64,000 bases of DNA from Periplaneta americana. Lineage: Eukaryota; Arthropoda; Insecta; Blattodea; Blattidae. The DNA lies in assembly GCF_040183065.1 (NCBI RefSeq), contig NC_091133.1:132792806-132856805 (forward strand), in the 5' to 3' direction. Of this stretch, positions 32,787 through 44,940 are shown piece after piece. The stretch's first letter is position 1. Every line of letters begins with the position of its first letter. The notes beneath the pieces were generated by a model that did not search any database, was not told the DNA's origin, and saw only the letters and a program-made list of their open reading frames with translations. The translations under genes and the position numbers were made by a program.

Positions 32787-32945
32787 ATCTTACATTAGCA
32801 ATGAAACTTTAAGATGTGGAACAAGTGAAAATTTTACAAGATTACAATTACACATTTTTTACAATTTTTACACCTTTTTGCAATTCTTACAATTTTTTCA
32901 AATATTTACAATTTTCCAATTTTCTACAATTTTCTACAACTTTTT

Positions 32946-33175
32946 TACAGTTTTTGGCGAGATGTAGTGAGATGAGGTGAGGCCCAATGATTCGCCAGGA
33001 GATTACCTGGCATTTGCCTTATGGTTGGGGAAAACTTCGGAAAAAACCAAACCAGGTAATCATACCAAACGGGAGTGAAATGAAGTGATGCCGAGGACTC
33101 GCCATAGACCATCTGCCATCAGTCCCACGGCTGGGGAAAACCTCGGAAGAAACCAATCAAAGATCGCAACTTCGG
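32946..33175 (-). mobile_element. SINE family 2 fragments, two in tandem
   Basis: Two partial copies of the family 2 centre follow each other. Each has a GGGGAAAACTTCGG or GGGGAAAACCTCGG block and a GAGGACTCGCC-like block (complement of the shared SINE core). The tRNA heads are missing. Confidence 0.6.
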
Positions 33176-33413
33176 ATCAGATTAGATTACCATGTGAATC
33201 TCATTCAGTTACTTACAATAGATACAAATGTGTTTTATATAAGTGGTTTACAGAGAATCGGTTTTAAAATATTAAGAATTTCTTGAATTACCATTTCTGC
33301 ACATAGCATTTTAATATTTTGTCTGTCTGGTTAATTACTGTATTGTTCTGTTAACTGTCTGAAGACAGGCCTGAATCTCACAAGTGATAACAAGAAAGCA
33401 CCTCTTATGTTAC

Positions 33414-33671
33414 TTTTTTAAAATTTTATTGGGTTATTTTATGACGCTGTATCAACATCTAGGTTATTTAGCGTCTGAATGATATGAAGGTGATTATGCC
33501 AGTGAAATGAGTCCGGGGTCCAGCACCGAAAGTTACCCAGCATTTGCTCGTATTGGGTTGAGGGAAAACCCCGGAAAAAACCTCAACCAGGTAACTTGCC
33601 CCGACCGGGATTCGAACCCGGGCCACCTGGTTTCGCAGCCAGACGCGCTGACCGTTACTCCACAGGTGTGG
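33414..33671 (-). mobile_element. tRNA-derived SINE, family 1, copy b
   Basis: Perfect 14-bp duplication ACCTCTTATGTTAC at 33400-33413 and 33672-33685. Head on the right: A-box-like GTAACGGTCAGCG, B-box GGTTCGAATCCCGG. The A-rich end lies at 33414-33430 (minus sense). This is the cleanest copy of the family in the window. Confidence 0.95.
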
Positions 33672-33685
33672 ACCTCTTATGTTAC

Positions 33686-34044
33686 AACTATGCCAGCAGA
33701 TAATGAGGTAGGGTGGCCAGTTTATTTCCCCCCCCCCCATTGCATACATCGCCGACTAGCTACATATTACATTAGTCAGACTTCAGATGCATACAAACAA
33801 TTATTGTTCTTCCTCTGACACATAACATCGTCAGGTTAGATGTACTGCCTGATAATAGATATACAGCCAGAACCTCAATCACAGGATTTATATTTTATTA
33901 TATACGCAGATAGTATCAGTATTAGAGCACTCATAACATATTAGTTGTAGTAGTAATACATAGTAGTAGTATTAGCAGTAGTAGTATTAGTATCAACAGT
34001 AGTAGTAATAACACTGTTAGTAGTACTAGTAGTAGAAGTAGAAT
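33686..34044. repeat. (AGT)n-rich tract in unique sequence
   Basis: Imperfect AGT units occupy about 33935-34040, just before an RTE relic. A run of ten C occurs near 33731. Confidence 0.6.
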
Positions 34045-34256
34045 GGAGCTAAAAGGGTTGTAGTGACAGAAGAATGGAGAAAGTTACACAACGCAGAACT
34101 GCACGCATTGTATTATTCACCTAACATAATTTGGAACATTAAATCCAGATGTTTGAGATGGGCAAGGCATGTAGCACATATGGATGAATCCAGAAATGCA
34201 TGTAGAGTGTTAGTTGAGAGGCCAGAAGGAGAAAGACCTTTGGAGAGGCCGAGACG
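34045..34256 (+). pseudogene. RTE-like LINE relic, copy G
   Basis: Reads VTEEWRKLHNAELHALYYSP and [13 protein letters not shown], then runs directly into a (TATG)n array exactly where intact copies have CGTAGATGGG. The 3' end was replaced by the array. Confidence 0.85.
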
Positions 34257-34352
34257 TATGTATGTATGTATGTATGTATGTATGTATGTATGTATGTATG
34301 TATGTATGTATGTATGTATGTATGTATGTATGTATGTATGTATGTATGTATT
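34255..34352. repeat. (TATG)n microsatellite
   Basis: About 24 uninterrupted units. Open in several frames on both strands, which is an artefact. Confidence 0.95.
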
Positions 34353-34443
34353 CACACTGCAAATGAGTATATACCCGGTGGCAGTGGTAACTAATTACAC
34401 TCAGTAATGACAATTTAATAATAAACACAACTAATAAAAACAA

Positions 34444-34462
34444 TAATTAATAATAATAATAA

Positions 34463-34509
<47 letters not shown>

Positions 34510-35235
34510 GGAGCATCCTAAATTAAATGAAGCATGGTCATTTAAAATAACATTTAAAGTAAATCTAATTTGTATCTTAACACTAAGTTCGAACTAAGAC
34601 CCACGAGTGTGACAGGTTCATACCTGCACAAGTACCTTTCGGCACTACACTTATTTCGCTGTCAACTCACTCACTGCACTGATTCTACCAGATTTCACTA
34701 ACACTTCTAACCATTTCACTGTTCAAATACTTTGCACAGCCACTTCACTGACACCAACACACTTCACTTACACAATAGACTTCACTGACACTACACACTT
34801 TACTGACACAACACACTTCCTCTCTGATAGAACACTTCAAATAACAAGATATCAATTACACCCTTTAAGTAATGTGTATAATATACTACCGTCTATTAGT
34901 AAAGTCCTTAAGCCTATTTTTAAATATGTTTTTGGTTATTGGTAAAGCCATTAGTAAGTCTGCAGGTAAAGCATTCCAGTCCCTGATAGTACGATTGAGA
35001 AAAGAAAACTTTCCAGTGTCCGTCCTCTGTCTTCTTTCCCTCAATGTATATGAGTGGTCGTTCCTTGAAGAGTAATTTGGCGGCTGCAACCTATTTCTTA
35101 TTTCTCTCCAGGCAGACTCACCTCTGTATGTTTTGAACAATGCGCATAATCGAATTCACGTTCTCCGGTCCGTGAGTGTGTCCCATTTTAATGGTAAAAT
35201 ATTACGACAACACTTGAGAGCCCCTTTTTGAATAG
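34444..35235 (-). mobile_element. Jockey/CR1-like LINE 3' end
   Basis: Minus strand: WDTLTDRRT, RLCALFKTYRGESAW, RLQPPNYSSRNDHSY, KFSFLNRTIRDWNALPADLL and a stop at 34886. A 3' UTR and (TTA)n (34444-34509) follow. It is a different family from the CR1/L2-like copies at 4223 and 53563, and one frameshift lies near 35155. Confidence 0.75.
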
Positions 35236-35385
35236 ATGGGAGGATAATATTAAAATGTATTTGAGAGAGATGGGATATGATGGTAGGGAGTGAATTAATA
35301 TTGCTGAGGTTAGGAACCGATGGCGGGCTTATGTGAGGTGGCAATGAACCTGCGGGTTCTCTAAAAGCCACAAGTAAGTAAGTAG
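35233..35385 (+). pseudogene. RTE-like LINE relic, copy H
   Basis: 3' terminal 150 bp of the family. It reads [17 protein letters not shown], loses W to a stop, continues RWRAYVRWQ and ends with a short AAGT tail. It abuts the truncated end of the other LINE at 35233. Confidence 0.8.
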
Positions 35386-36164
35386 AAATTGTAGTAATGA
35401 TAGTTGCAGCAATAATACAGTACTAGTAACATGAGCAGCATCAGTAATGTCGTTGCTTTGATCATATTTATATGAATATGCTGAAAGTTATAAAATGCAT
35501 TTTCTGAGCTAATCTTTAGGTCGGTCTTGTGGAAATCTCGTATCTCACAGTGTAATAGTTTCCGACCTAGGGTATCGTCTCCCGAATTCATAAAATTCCA
35601 TTGTCGTCTGTGAAAGATTAAACAAACGATGATACATTTCTTAATTAACGTTTTCCATGATAACATTACCAGACCCGTTTTGGATGAGTTCCAAAATGGC
35701 TCCTCCCAACAGCTGAACCACTTCCATATACAGATGGATTATGAGTTATCAATTGAAGGTAATGGTGGACGTTTCTTTCAATATAACTGTCCAAATGGTG
35801 ACTCCACCCATCTCAGTTGTGTATACTAACACACACACTTTTTAGAAATCAAAACGACTGGTTATCTATGGCTTTAATTATTAATGGCTGTTCACTCATG
35901 TATAAAGATGAAATGCATATCCTGGTTAACTCGGTAATTGATTTGCTGTATAGGTACGGGCAGCTCGATGTACAACATTATACTGTGCAGTTGGTATGCT
36001 TGATAGCCAGGATGTCTGTTTAACTTACGTCAGTTAATAAAAGCCACTATGTAGCTGTGCTTCCAAGTTCATTAAAATGCTCAATATATTTATGAAATGC
36101 ACGTCTTCAGCATCCCTTATACTAAATAAGTGGTTTTTGGTAAGCAGGTCCACATACAGCGTCT
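35386..36164. other. No gene seen
   Basis: No recognised coding or repeat pattern. Confidence 0.55.
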
Positions 36165-36226
36165 TCTCCTGAACTGTACAAAATATCAATTTCTGTAATA
36201 TGCAACTGATTGTATTGTTTATGCTT

Positions 36227-37368
36227 ACTTACTTACAAATGGCTTTTAAGGAACCCGAAGGTTCATTGCCGCCTTCACATAAGCCCGCCATCGGTCCCTA
36301 TCCTGTGCAAGATTAATCCAGTCTCTATCATCACACCCCACCTCCCTCAGATCCATTTTAATATTATCCTCCCATCTACGTCTCGGTCTCCCTAAAGGTC
36401 TTTTTCCCTCCGGTCTCCCAACTAACACTCTATATGCATTTCTGGATTCGCCCATACGTGCTACATGCCCTGCCCATCTCGAACGTCTGGATTTAATGGA
36501 CCTAATTATGTCAGGTGAAGAATACAATGCGTGCAGCTCTGTGTTGTGAAACTTTCTCCATTCTCCTGTAGCTTCATCCCGCTTAGCCCCAAATATTTTC
36601 CTAAGCACCTTATTCTCAAACACCCTTAACCTATGTTCCTCTCTCAGAGTGAGAGTCCAAGTTTCACAACCATACAGAACAACCGGTAATATAACTGTTT
36701 TATAAATTCTAACATTCAGATTTTTGGACAGCAGACTGGATGATAAGAGCTTCTCAACCGAATAATAACACGCATTTCCCATATTTATTCTGCGTTTAAT
36801 TTCCTCCCGAGTGTCATTTATATTTGTTACTGTTGCTCCAAGGTATTTGAATTTTTCCACCTCTTCGAAGGATAAATCTCCAATTTTTATATTTCCATTT
36901 CGTACAATATTCTGGTCACGAGACATAATCATATACTTTGTCTTTTCGGGATTTACTTCCAAACCGATCGCTTTACTTGCTTCAAGTAAAATTTCCGTGT
37001 TTTCCCTAATCGTTTGTGTATTTTCTCCTAACATATTCACGTCATCTGCATAGACAAGAAGCTGATGTAACCCGTTCAATTCCAAACCCTGCCTGTTATC
37101 CTGAACTTTCCTAATGGCATATTCTAGAGCGAAGTTAAAAAGTAAAGGTGATAGTGCATCTCCCTGCTTTAGCCCGCAGTGAATTGGAAAAGCATCAGAT
37201 AGAAACTGACCTATACGGACTCTGCTGTATGTTTCACTGAGACACATTTTAATTAATCGAACTAGTTTCTTGGGAATACCAAATTCAATAAGAATATCAT
37301 ATAATATTTCCCTCTTAACCGAGTCATATGCCTTTTTGAAATCTATGAATAACTGATGTATTGTACCC
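36227..37368 (-). mobile_element. RTE-like LINE, copy F, young 5'-truncated insert
   Basis: 13-bp duplication ATTGTTTATGCTT at 36214-36226 and 37369-37381. The insert starts just before motif A and is open to the natural stop. It landed in the AT-rich tandem leader of a family 2 SINE, since the interrupted sequence matches 56990-57130. Confidence 0.95.
36246..37368 (-). CDS. RTE reverse transcriptase, open 3' portion
   Basis: 374 codons including the junction codon. [11 protein letters not shown] begins near residue 8, [11 protein letters not shown] near 68, YADDVNMLG near 106, and [19 protein letters not shown] comes before the end. The apparent ATG spans the insertion boundary (C from the LINE, AT from the target), so it is accidental. 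The endonuclease and RT fingers are missing. Confidence 0.9.
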
Positions 37369-37770
37369 ATTGTTTATGCTTTTAAATTGAATTAACTTAC
37401 TTGCTATGCATTATATTTTATACCTCAACTGATGAATAATATTATTACTTAGATTTCTAAATTTAATAATCTGATTGCTATGTACTGTATATTTTTTTTG
37501 TAGAGCCACCAACGTAGCTCAGTCAGCGGACTCGATGGCTCGCTGATCCGGAGCTACTCTCGGGTTTCGGTTGGATCCCCGATTGGTGTGATTGCCAGGT
37601 TGGTTTTTTCCGAGGTTTGCTCCAGCCGTGGTGCGGATGGAGAGTGGTATATGGCGAGTCCTTGGCCTTACCTCAATTCATCTCGCCAAAAAATGTAATC
37701 TTGTGAAATTTTGACTTGTTCCACATCTTAAAGTTTCATTGTTAATGTAAGATTTTTGGAATAGAATAAA

Positions 37771-38182
37771 TTAAATGAACTTACACTGTTACGAATAAAC
37801 TGTAACTCAAACTACATTTAACTTATTATCTTTTAAAAAATTAAAAATAAATTAATTTAGAAAATAATTTAAGTTTACAGCAATGTTAAGTAATGTGTTA
37901 AGTGTTACGTATGTACAGTAATTTGATCGAAACTTATGTGGTGAGAAGTTTTTATTTACATTCTCCTCTCGCAAGTTTTGCGAAGTGGATAATTGGAGTT
38001 AAACTCACCTCCACTGCGGAGCAATGACCCCAAGGAGCACTGGTACTCTTTGTAGCATTGCAACACATTACATTTCGTTTACTATTGGACGTATCGAAAA
38101 ACTTATTTGACAAAACTTGTTCGCATTCACTTGATCTATTGTCTCTGTGAATTAATGTAATAGGTTCCCTTCACATATACTG

Positions 38183-38185
<3 letters not shown>
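37771..38185. other. No gene seen
   Basis: No recognised pattern. Confidence 0.5.
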
Positions 38186-38243
<58 letters not shown>

Positions 38244-38517
38244 TTTATTTAACCTGGCAGAGTTAAGACCATACGGTCTTCTCTAACACTCAACCACGAG
38301 TAAAACTGCGTTACAAAAAACACTACAAATTTACATAGTACAATACAATTTTACGCACAAAACTGAATAAGATAATAATAATAAAATGTAAACAACAAGA
38401 AAGTAGAAATCAGACATAATATATAACATACAGAAAGAAAGAAAAAAGCATAATAAAATGTGAACAGCAGGTCAAAATAAATTAGACATACAAAGTATAA
38501 AAAAATTAGATAATTAT
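38186..38517 (-). mobile_element. CR1/L2-like LINE 3' UTR
   Basis: (TTA)n tail at 38186-38242 (minus sense), the CTGGCAGAGTTAAGACC block, and the hairpin at 38265-38280 in which both arms have changed (AAGACC/GGTCTT). The 3' UTR-like AT-rich sequence continues to the next microsatellite. No coding sequence. Confidence 0.65.
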
Positions 38518-38519
38518 TG

Positions 38520-38563
<44 letters not shown>

Positions 38564-38589
38564 GAATAGTAATAATAATATTAATAATG

Positions 38590-38625
<36 letters not shown>

Positions 38626-38627
38626 TA
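38518..38627. repeat. (TAA)n microsatellite, interrupted
   Basis: Two long TAA blocks separated by a short TAAGAATAG stretch, followed by (GA)n. Confidence 0.9.
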
Positions 38628-40609
38628 ATATATGTAGGGAGAGAGAGAGAGCAAAGAGTATATGGTACATCCCTTTCTGGACTATTGCAGAGTGAAATTT
38701 GAAAGATCTGAAACGCTACTAATCATGCAACATGCAAAATCTAGCAACGAAGACACAGGAAAAAGGATGAAGTATTTAAAGCTTACTGTTTTATATATTA
38801 CGACTTGTGATTTGACGAGTAAAAGATGGGATCGAACTGAGAAACTGGAATAGATTAATCGCCGGTAGAAGAGGAAACTAATGTTGAACAAGGCCTTGAG
38901 AAGCAACTAATTGTGATTATATTTGTAGATCTTCGCCAGCTTCGCACCTGTATTCAAATCAGTGCTCCATTTCAGAGCTTTTACTATTTTTGTAGTGGAA
39001 TAAGCCATTCATGCAGACGTCAGTTCGGTGCCGAGATAATTCAACGTCAGACAAAGGTAACGTTGATGTGACAGCGTGACACCAAAGCCACGCCCCTTTG
39101 GTACACATCCGTGCCAGAGAAAATTGTGTTTCGAGTACTTAAAAGCTGTTTTGTTCGCACATAACAAATACAACCTGTGATTTGCAAGTTAATTAGCATG
39201 TTTACAATTATCGTGCCAGCAATTTAAAATCCACGCCTTCTGTCAACTTAAACGACATGCCATGTGGGGCTGCCTGCAAACAGATTGCTACGTTTCATTT
39301 AACAAACAATGGGATGTTTTGATTTTAAGCGACGGCTGCACACAGTATATTTTGTCACTTTGTGGGCTCAGTGCACAGAGTTGAAGATTTAATCTCGCTA
39401 GGAACTCATCCCACCTGGGACACGAAATCATGGACACTGCACCATCCACACCACCGCAGTTCCATCAAGCCGTAGTTGCTTTCCCGTGAGAATTGCGTAT
39501 GGACACAACAAATCCACATGTCAAGAGACTCTCTGCTTTAAGGAACAATCTAACATATATACACATTTGGAATGTTTTTTAAATAACGGTTTTGTGCAGA
39601 AAATGCTGCAAACTAAGTTCATTAGACGTTCAAATAAACATTTTTCAGATTTATTTTCAATGAAGAATACCAGACATTCTGAAAGTTATTTGCTTCCATA
39701 ATAATGAAAGATACTCTCTCTCTCGAGCCAATACTGAAGAGAACCACGCATATAAATATCTACACCACACCGCCATTAAATATATGAAAAAGACCCAACC
39801 CCACTTGATTAATGACTATAAAAATATTTGATTTTTAATAATATTATTATCTTACGTAAGTTTTATAGCTTTCAGTAACATATACTATATAGCCGCCACT
39901 TAGTAAAATATAGAAATCTAAATCTAATTTAAGTTACTCTCTACATCTACTTATATAACCCCAAAACGTTTCAATTTCATATCATCAATAAAGCGTTAAT
40001 ATGTATAATTAATGAAAAATAGTCACATCATGGCATTAACTACAATAATATTTCATTTCTAATGGTAATAATGTCATCAAACCACCTCAAGCGTTGTAAT
40101 TTTTAATATCCAATACAGAATAGAACCTGTAAATTATTTTTAGTAAGTTAAGTTTTTAATAACCAATTTAATTTGAGCTCTAAATATGTCAGCATTCTTG
40201 CAGATCATGGCCTTCGTGTAATATTGTTTACTGTAGTGTGTGTTTTGTTTTTTTCTGAAATGCAATTAGCTAGTTCTCAAAACTGACGACAGATGGGTTT
40301 TGGAAAATAGGAAAATTATGTTGAAAAATTGACATTTCACTGAAAACTACAATTTTTCTGAAAAACTTTGAGTTCCAAGCTTCAAAATGAGGGGTCAGTT
40401 ATTAAAATCCGTTCAGCCGTTTTCCCGTAATTTCCATTACCAGTTCAAATTATATATATATAGATGAAGTCCTTTATTAAATAAATACTGCCATGTGAAA
40501 CTTTGACTAATGTTATTTCCTCTTCTTCAACGTTTCTTTATTACATAAGAGGAAATTTATTATAGAGTATATGTATTGATTTGTTAAAATCTCTAATTTT
40601 TTTTTTTAA
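38628..40609. other. No gene seen
   Basis: Almost 2 kb without a convincing frame. The sequence ending at 40465 (AAATCCGTTCAGCCGTTTTC, then TATATATATATAGATG) looks like the end of a dispersed repeat, but there is no second copy in this window. Confidence 0.55.
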
Positions 40610-41065
40610 ATAATCTACATGATTCTCTAGCCTTTGCTCCAACTATTATTCTAATGGCTTTTTTTGTAATAAGAATATATTTTTACTATCTGCAGAATTT
40701 CCCCAAAATATTATTCCGTAGGACATAATGGAATAAAAATAGGCAAAATATATTGTCTTTAAGATACTGCTGTTTAGAAATTGTTGCGAAGCATGCTGAG
40801 CTAAGTTTGGGGGTTATTTCTTTGATATGATTTTTCCAATTTATTGTATTATTAATATGCAAACCAAGAAATTTGGATGTTGATGTTTCTAGTAGAGGTA
40901 TATTGTTGATAGTTGCGCCCAATGTTTCAGAGATTAAATTTGAAGTAGTTTTAAATTGAATTATGTTAGTTTTATTAATGTTTAATGCTAGTTTATTGGT
41001 TGTAAACCAGTCATAAATTTCAAGGAGAATTATTTCTGTAAATATGTTACTGTCATCGATGAATG
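40610..41065 (-). pseudogene. Jockey/CR1-like LINE RT relic
   Basis: Minus strand: DWFTTNKLALNINKTNIIQF, GATINNIPLLETSTSKFLGL, WKNHIKEITPKLSSACFATI. This is the RT segment after the YADD motif, i.e. motif D and thumb. Frameshifts near 40720 and a missing 5' part show it is dead. Confidence 0.7.
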
Positions 41066-41939
41066 CAATGGAGGGGGAAAAGACATGGAAACCCTATCCA
41101 ATTATCTCCTGGCTTAGGTGCTTCATGAGTGATGCCTCATTAGTGTAATGCTGCTGTAATGCTTTCGGTTGAATTTTTTTATTTTTCCTGGGTCGGTATT
41201 ATTTAAACTTGTAATGTAACTTCATATTATGAGATGTTCTTGAATTATATTTCATATTTAGGACAGTTGGTTGATATCTCCCGTGCATATAGAAATTATC
41301 AATGTGGACTTAAAAAAAATAATTTATTAATCGGATGTTCTTATCTGAAACATTTTTTTTTCTTTCTTTTTTCATTGTATTGATCACAACCAGCACGATA
41401 TTAGTTCTGAGTTTCGATAAAATGAGATCTATATCCTCAAAATATTAAATTACAGAATGTGATTTTAAAGGAAAATTAATTATTTAGAAATGAAGTGACT
41501 CCACCCAATTCTGAGTGTATGTGGGAATGGAAACGCGTCTTCGGTTTTGTTAAAAGTAAATATTTGCAATAAATGTCTACATGCCACTTGGTTGGTTGGT
41601 TATATAACATTCGCTGTCAGAACTCGAGATTAGTCGTTCCGTATAAACCTGTCTTCAGCAATGCTGGGCGGAACAATGCAATTCTAATTTACTGAAATGA
41701 ATTCATATGAGACAACACATGTTAGACACGTCAATGAACGGACCGAACAAGTGAACTGACATCTGTACTCAACGTCCTTGAATAAGTTCTATGCTGTGCT
41801 TAGAATATTCCTACAACAAACGTAAATGAAGACTGTGTTCCCAAAACTCACTCAGTGCATTTGGCCATTTTTTATGATTTATAGGCTACATATATATGAT
41901 TATGTTTGAGACTTCTATCATTATATTTTAAACTTGTTT
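41066..41939. other. No gene seen
   Basis: No recognised coding or repeat pattern. Confidence 0.55.
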
Positions 41940-41950
41940 TCTTCCAAAAC

Positions 41951-42203
41951 GTCCACACCTATGGAGTAACGGTTAGCGCGTCTGGCCGCGAAACCAGGTG
42001 GCCCGGGTTCGATTCCGGATCGGGATAAGTTACCTGGTTGAGGTTTTTCCGGGGTTTTCCCTCAACCCAATACGAGAAAATGCTGGGTAAACTATCGGTG
42101 CTGGACCCCTGACTCATTTCACCGGCATTATCACCTTCATCTCATTCAGACGCTAAATAACCTGAGATGTTGATAAAGCATCGTAAAATAATCTACTAAA
42201 AAC
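41951..42203 (+). mobile_element. tRNA-derived SINE, family 1, copy c
   Basis: 11-bp duplication TCTTCCAAAAC at 41940-41950 and 42204-42214. The head begins GTCCACACCTATGGAGTAAC, with A-box-like TAACGGTTAGCG, B-box GGTTCGATTCC, and the shared core and tail. Same family as copies a and b, opposite orientation. Confidence 0.95.
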
Positions 42204-42425
42204 TCTTCCAAAACAACGCCCATCCTCGTCTAAAAGTTTGTGTTATTGTGCATACTTGGAAACTCGCTCAGTCCGTATTCCGGTGGATAAAAAACTAGTC
42301 CAGTCCTTTCATAAAAATGGACTTAACGCGTTTTGGGATCACACTCTTGATGTGTATATGAGATCTTCGACAGAATCTAAAACCCTGATGTACAGACCCA
42401 GAAACAAGTTTCAAGAGAAAAACAT

Positions 42426-42591
42426 GCAACTGGACATTACAAGAAGCCTGTGGAAGAGAAGTCCTACCATACTGAACTATTGCAAGTTGGGTGGAAGCGA
42501 GGCATTCCAGAAATGATGCTGCAGATGGAATCCGCCGACTTCCAAGAATTTGGCAACGTATTGTTGACATGGCAGGAGACTATATTTGAAG
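42426..42591 (+). pseudogene. Internally deleted mariner transposase relic
   Basis: One plus frame reads TLQEACGREVLPY, stop, TIASWVEARHSRN, then directly ADGIRRLPRIWQRIVDMAGD and YI. The first part matches the N-terminal helix-turn-helix of the mariner at 47517 (LHEACTDAALPYRTAARWVK), the second its last 25 residues (ADGVRRLPNIW). The catalytic core is missing in frame. Another 92-codon plus frame here is an overlap artefact. Confidence 0.7.
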
Positions 42592-42603
42592 TATGTAATG
42601 TCT

Positions 42604-43275
42604 AAAGTAACCTAAATAAATTTAGTGTGAAATAGTAAAGATGGTGCCGTTACTTTTCGAATGCTCCAGTACATTACGATAATATCGACTCGTAATGATG
42701 TAACATTGCCGGGAAATCGGATTCTAAAGTAAACCGTAAAATACGAAGTGTCTGGGTCTGTTCTTTGTAGTCTGAATTTTCAAGACGTAATCGCACGGCC
42801 TCTTGAATGCTAAGATAAGATGAGACATTTTTCTGATCATACGTATTGCCCTGAATTTATAACCTGTGTATAGTTCATAAACGTTAGAAATGTCAAGTTT
42901 AGAACACGGTGGAATACACAAAATTATACTCGTATTAGTATTATTTGTATTTATCCTGGTAATAATGAACAGTTTGACTCGTAGACATTTTGTTTTTTCA
43001 GCATTAACTTTCCATGATTTTACGAGAAGATTCGAAGAGAACGGCAGCGTAGACTTTCAGCTCCCCACTATTACCATTAATGCACAACACAATGTCAATA
43101 CGGCGGTTGCTGTCGTCTGCAATACAACGAACATTTCTGTTGATTTTCGAGTTCGTCATTTTTTTTTCCGGTTATTATATGCTTATTTAAGTTGTGTTAA
43201 CTCTCGCTAGTGGTTTTATATTTTATTTTATCCGTCTCAGTATTTATTATATTATTGTAAATATTTTTGTTTTAT
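42604..43275. other. No gene seen
   Basis: A 106-codon plus frame at 42890-43210 begins with a hydrophobic stretch (LVLFVFILVIM) that could pass for a signal anchor, but nothing else supports a gene. Confidence 0.5.
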
Positions 43276-43278
43276 CAC

Positions 43279-43280
<2 letters not shown>

Positions 43281-43330
<50 letters not shown>

Positions 43331-43393
43331 GTTATTATTATTAATGAATTATTTTGTATTGCAATCTTTGTATCATTTCTGTCACGATTATTC

Positions 43394-43439
<46 letters not shown>

Positions 43440-43462
43440 TATTATTATTATTGTTGTTGTTA
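43281..43462. repeat. (TTA)n microsatellites, two blocks
   Basis: 43281-43343 and 43393-43462, separated by about 50 bp of unique sequence. Confidence 0.9.
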
Positions 43463-43587
43463 CTATTATTTGTATCACCAGCATTATTATTTGAACCCTG
43501 TAAAATTTATGTAGACTACTGGACTGTACCCGAGGACGAGCATATGCTCATTTCGGGTATCTATTCATATGTATTCATTTCAAATGT

Positions 43588-44549
43588 CATCATCATCAAC
43601 ATTTCACGGCTTAAGCCATTTAGGCTCGTTCCGGTCTCATAGATTTCAATTAAAAAGTTGTATCCATCTCTTCTTTGGCCTACCAACACTTCTTCTACCC
43701 TCTGGATTATAATCTAAAATGATTTTTGGTATTCGGCCTGGTTTCATACTCTGAACATGCTCCTTCCAATTGTTCCTATATTGCTCTATTTTATCAATCA
43801 GTTTAAAAATATTTAATTCATTCCTGATATCTTCACTTTTCCTTTTATCCAAAAGTGTGCAACCAGCTACACTACGTAAAAACCTCATTTCAGCTGCTTC
43901 TATAGTTTTTTCTTCTTTCTTGGTTAAAGTCCAAAATTCACTACCATACAGCAATATAGGCACAGCCATAACCTTATAGAATTTTAGTTTGGTTTCTCTT
44001 CTAGTGTATTTCAGGGATCTCTTTATTGTGCCACATATAAAATTAAATTTACTAAGTTTATTAAAAAGATCTTCCTTCTTAAAATAGGAGATATTACAGC
44101 CTAGATAGTTAAAATTATTTACTTGCTCAATAGGTTTCCCATCCAAAATAATTTTTGCCTATGAGACTTTTAGTAATGAAATGTCCTCTGGGTACGTTAC
44201 TGGCGTTCCGCAGAGTAAGACGAGTGATGGGATTGCCATCTTAAGGCTAGTCATCATAGCCTTCAATTGTACTAACCCCAATTGAAGGGCTGCCTCATCC
44301 GCTCTCTTACAGATCGTTAAGGACTTTCTCCTTGTTAACCCGGAGATGGATCTCCAAATTTGTCCCCAGGAGAATGGGTGCCTCTTCCGCACATTTCTCA
44401 TGTTCGTTGAGGTCTTCACACGTCATCATGTGCAAGGAACCCTTCGATCAGGTACTACACACCGGGTCAGTGTGACCTGAAGCTCGCAAAGGAAGGGACG
44501 CTACACCCTTGATGAGACTACCTCAAAGAGGGTTCTCACCTGCTACCTG
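43588..44549 (-). mobile_element. Second RTE-like LINE family: both ends present, middle deleted
   Basis: 12-bp duplication CATTTCAAATGT at 43576-43587 and 44550-44561. Minus strand: 44549 to about 44156 is non-coding leader (5' UTR-like). It joins at once to the ORF2 C-terminus at 44146 and continues to a stop at 43646, then a 3' UTR and an (ATG)n tail. RT palm and endonuclease are gone. It is built like copy B of the other family. Confidence 0.8.
43646..44146 (-). pseudogene. LINE ORF2 C-terminal fragment
   Basis: 166 open codons: VNNFNYLGCNIS, LKFYKVMAVPILLYGSEFWT, MRFLRSVAGCTLLDKR, GRRSVGRPKKRW. This is the thumb and C-terminal part after motif D. The catalytic YADD lies in the deleted segment. 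The first methionine is internal. Confidence 0.85.
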
Positions 44550-44778
44550 CATTTCAAATGTAAATTGTGAATAAATTTGAATTTGAATTGAATTTGAATT
44601 AGTAATCACATTTACAGTGAAAGCTTAGAAACGCCTTATTCTCTAACTTATTAAGAAGCAAACTATTTTGTTATATTAATTGGAAAATCTGAGGAAAGTT
44701 AACAAATTGAACTTCATTTTGTCTTAACAAACACTATTCTGATTTTACTAATGTAAGCTGTTTACATTCTTGTAATAA

Positions 44779-44940
44779 TAAGTCAAATACAATGCGTGCA
44801 GTTCTGTGTTGTGTAACTTTCCCCATTCTCCTGTAACTTCATCCCTCTTAGGTCCAAATATTTTCATAAGCATCTTCTTCTCAATCACCCTTAATATCTG
44901 TTCTTCTCTCAAAGTAAGAGTCCAAGTTTCACAACCATAT
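44779..44940 (-). pseudogene. RTE-like LINE relic, copy I
   Basis: Minus-strand C-terminal segment ([26 protein letters not shown]) with a few substitutions, truncated on both sides. Confidence 0.8.

Larger units (their letters stand above)
36165..37770 (+). mobile_element. tRNA-derived SINE, family 2, with tandem leader, split by LINE F
   Basis: Left of the LINE and right of it (37382-37500) lie AT-rich monomers like those at 56716-57135. Then comes the tRNA-like head at 37506 (GTAGCTCAGTCAGCGGACTC, B-box-like GGTTGGATCCC), the SINE core TTTTTTCCGAGGTTTGC, and a tail CCACATCTTAAAGTTTCATT. The second copy at 56716-57410 has the same order. Confidence 0.7.

Noticed and set aside
36165..36226. 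A host promoter made of TATA-like words before LINE F
   Set aside because: The words belong to the AT-rich tandem leader that also precedes the second family 2 SINE.
42238..42516. 92-codon plus frame as a novel protein
   Set aside because: Overlaps the mariner relic in another frame. The mariner reading explains the second half of it.
43154..43514. Hydrophobic frame rich in Leu/Ile/Tyr as membrane protein
   Set aside because: Produced by the (TTA)n blocks.
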